A DNA stretch of 64,000 nucleotides. Origin: Neisseria musculi (GTDB taxonomy: Bacteria > Pseudomonadota > Gammaproteobacteria > Burkholderiales > Neisseriaceae). Of the stretch, positions 62,109 through 64,000 are shown piece after piece. The translations under genes were made by a program, and so were the position numbers. Location: contig NZ_CP060414.2 of the NCBI RefSeq assembly GCF_014297595.2, positions 2,356,001 to 2,420,000 on the forward strand. Reading direction: 5' to 3'. Each line of letters begins with the position of its first letter. Positions within the stretch are counted from its first letter, which is position 1. The notes under the pieces were generated by a model. The model did no database searches. It was not told the DNA's origin and saw nothing but the letters and a program-made list of their open reading frames with translations.

Positions 62109-63758
62109 TCAGTGTTTCAGGATTTTCCAGTTTTTAATCTGCCAGTTGTCCATCGGGTCTTGCACCGAATAGCCGGCCACATAGGGTTTGACCAGGCGGG
62201 CATTGGTGTAATGGTAAACAAAGATGGTGGCGGCATCCTGATCCAACACGGCCTCCGCATCGCGGTAGAGTTTGGCGCGCGCTTCGGGCGACACGCCTGC
62301 GGCCAGCGTTTGGCTGATCAGGCGGTCGAACCCGGCGCTGCGGTATTTGCCGTAGTTGTTGCTGTTGTCGGATTTATAGGTGTTTAAAAACGAAGAGGCT
62401 TCGTTGTAGTCGGCGCACCAGCCGCCGCGCGCCATTTGGTGGCGTTGGTTGCGGCGGGTGTCGAGATAGGTTTTCCATTCTTGGTTTACCAGCTGCACGT
62501 TCACAAAGCCCAGCGCTTCTTTCCACAATGCGGCGGCGGCCACAGCGTTTTTCTTGTGGTTTTCGTTGGTGTTGTAGAGCAGCTCGAACGAAAGCGGCCG
62601 GGTTTCGCCATAGCCCGCTTCGGCCAGCAGTTTTTTCGCTTCTGCGATGCGCTTGGCTTTATCCCATGCCTTCCACTCGGGCGTAAACGTTGCCATGCCC
62701 TGCGCGGCGGGCGGGGTAAACTGGTAGGCCACGGTTTCGCCGCGCCCGACCACTTTTTCCGTCAGCGTTTCGCGGTCGAGCGAAAGTTGCAGGGCTTTGC
62801 GCACTTTGGGGTTGTCAAACGGCGGCTTGGTGTGGTTGAACTCATAATAATAAGTGCACAGATAAGGGGCTGTTTTGACTTGGCTGCCCATTTCCTGCTG
62901 CAGCGGTTTGAACTGCTCGGTGGGAATATCGTTGTAGCTGACATCGATTTCGCCTGCTTTGAAGCGGCTGATGTCGGTGTGTGCCGATGAGATGGGCAGC
63001 AACACGGCGCGGTTGATGGTGGTAGCGGCATCGTCATAATAGGCACTGTTGCGCTCGAGCACGATTTGGCTGTTTACCTCCCATGCGGCGGGCTTGTAGG
63101 GGCCGTTTACCACCATATTGGCAGGCAGCGTCCATTTTTCGCCGAATGTTTCCACGGTGGCGCGGTGCACCGGCTTGGTGGATGTGTGTATCAGCACATC
63201 GGGAAAATAAGGCACCGGCTCGGTGAGGGTGATTTGCAGCGTTTTACCGTCAAGGGCTTTCACGCCCAACGTATCGGGCTTGGCTTTGCCGTTGATAACC
63301 GGCTCCGCACCGGCCACTTTCACATCGGCCAAATAGCTGGCATAGGGCGAGGCGGTGGCGGGATCGGCCACGCGGCGCATACTGTACACAAAATCTTCGG
63401 CAGAAACCGGGTCGCCGTTGCTCCATTTTGCATCGCGCAGTTTGAACGTCCAAACTTTATTGTCGGCACTTTCCCACGATTGGGCCATGCCCGGCACGGT
63501 GTTGCCGTTGTTGTCGGTAGAAACCAGCCCCACCAGCATCTGCCGCAGAATATTGCTCTCGGGCACGCCCGATACTTTGTGGGGGTCGAGCGATTCCGGT
63601 TCGGCACCGTTGTTTACCGTGATTTCCTGCTTTTCGGCCGGCTCGGAAGACTGGGTTTGCCCGCCGGCAGAAGAGCCGCCGCCGCAGGCCGCCAGGCCGA
63701 ATGCGGCCGATAAGGCCCATATCAAGGGAAGGCATCGAGAGGTGGGATAAGGCTGCAT
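62109..63758 (-). CDS. oppA: oligopeptide-binding lipoprotein OppA
   Basis: 549 residues, SBP family 5. Lipoprotein signal with lipobox LAAC (ALSAAFGLAACGGG), then NNGAEPESLDPHKVSG, the SBP_bac_5 pattern MAQSWESADNKVWTFKLRDAKWSNGDP region (near 95-118), and GGWCADYNEASSFLNTYKS near the C-terminus. Captures peptides in the periplasm for OppBCDF. First gene of the operon. Confidence 0.94.
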   Translation of the reverse strand: MQPYPTSRCLPLIWALSAAFGLAACGGGSSAGGQTQSSEPAEKQEITVNNGAEPESLDPHKVSGVPESNILRQMLVGLVSTDNNGNTVPGMAQSWESADNKVWTFKLRDAKWSNGDPVSAEDFVYSMRRVADPATASPYASYLADVKVAGAEPVINGKAKPDTLGVKALDGKTLQITLTEPVPYFPDVLIHTSTKPVHRATVETFGEKWTLPANMVVNGPYKPAAWEVNSQIVLERNSAYYDDAATTINRAVLLPISSAHTDISRFKAGEIDVSYNDIPTEQFKPLQQEMGSQVKTAPYLCTYYYEFNHTKPPFDNPKVRKALQLSLDRETLTEKVVGRGETVAYQFTPPAAQGMATFTPEWKAWDKAKRIAEAKKLLAEAGYGETRPLSFELLYNTNENHKKNAVAAAALWKEALGFVNVQLVNQEWKTYLDTRRNQRHQMARGGWCADYNEASSFLNTYKSDNSNNYGKYRSAGFDRLISQTLAAGVSPEARAKLYRDAEAVLDQDAATIFVYHYTNARLVKPYVAGYSVQDPMDNWQIKNWKILKH

Positions 63759-63796
63759 AACGTTACTCCTGTGGGCGGCAACGCCGCATGATTGGC

Positions 63797-63892
63797 GTGA
63801 ATCCTTCGTTTCCGTTACGGCGTTGCTGCGCTTTTGCGCAAGAGAACGGTTTGCAGGCCGCCCGATACTGAAAATAAAGCGGATTCACTATA
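63797..63892. repeat. Correia-like repeat, short form
   Basis: Starts GTGAATCCTTCG and ends GGATTCACTATA; shares TTTCCGTTACGGCG and the last 20 bases (TAAAGCGGATTCACTATA core) with the element at 1571-1731. At 96 bp it resembles the internally deleted class. Upstream of oppA, where it could affect promoter activity. The last bases of the window hold no other feature. Confidence 0.5.
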
Positions 63893-64000
63893 AAGATACG
63901 GTTTCGGCACTATTCTTTTCAAGAAAGTGAATAAGTGTCAAGCGGTTTTTACCCTGTCAAGTTGCGGGCACGGCGGGGATAACGCCGTATCGCGAACCCG

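Overview
The window is a chromosomal segment of a Neisseriaceae bacterium, most likely a commensal Neisseria. The evidence is a very dense scatter of the 12-bp DNA uptake sequence AGGCCGTCTGAA (the AG-DUS dialect), often as inverted pairs that double as terminators; Correia-like (CREE) repeats ending in TATAGTG/CACTATA; a ComE gene directly after an rRNA operon; and a neisserial dcw cluster whose proteins closely resemble the meningococcal and gonococcal ones. Genes are GC-rich except for AT-rich accessory stretches.

Layout. 1-1384: end of a polyketide or aryl-polyene-type locus (partial ketosynthase, Sfp-type phosphopantetheinyl transferase). 1571-7471: CREE-like repeat, rrn promoter, boxA and a complete 16S-tRNA-Ile-tRNA-Ala-23S-5S operon, followed by comE. 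8124-13378: small membrane protein, CREE, dead IS1595-family element, asd, RDD membrane protein, two tRNAs and a MidA-type methyltransferase. 13698-34457: complete dcw cluster mraZ-rsmH-ftsL-ftsI-murE-[accessory cassette]-murF-mraY-murD-ftsW-murG-murC-ddl-ftsQ-ftsA-ftsZ. The cassette between murE and murF holds a frameshifted zinc-ribbon nuclease, an M23 lipoprotein and an Abi_2/HEPN protein. A G11 tract lies upstream of ftsW, and PBP2 carries residues known from cephalosporin-resistant mosaic alleles.

34627-48026 is accessory and decaying: lipoproteins, a 192-bp MITE, another IS1595 remnant, the ornithine decarboxylase/antiporter pair speF-potE, and the 3' remains of a Dnd-like locus (SMC-like DndD end plus an FtsK-type motor broken by an amber codon, an IS1016-type element and a frameshift). 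Next comes a seven-gene minus-strand cluster: an outer-membrane barrel (pseudogene), two Gly/Ala-rich peptides with a double-glycine-like leader, small membrane proteins, and a secreted stand-alone C39 protease. One peptide carries both a Sec signal and a GG-type leader, and the protease carries its own Sec signal. This implies periplasmic maturation and is the most novel-looking system here.

48238-63758 returns to core genes: rnhB-lpxB, a BioC-like methyltransferase, a YdcF/SanA-like protein, a broken lipoprotein, a CinA/PncC amidase, a patatin-like lipoprotein, purB, a Spy/CpxP-like lipoprotein, and a complete oppABCDF peptide importer.

All identifications come from reading motifs and from remembered family sequences; no database search was run. 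Several genes are broken by single-base indels, some in A-runs, so sequencing error should be kept in mind for those.
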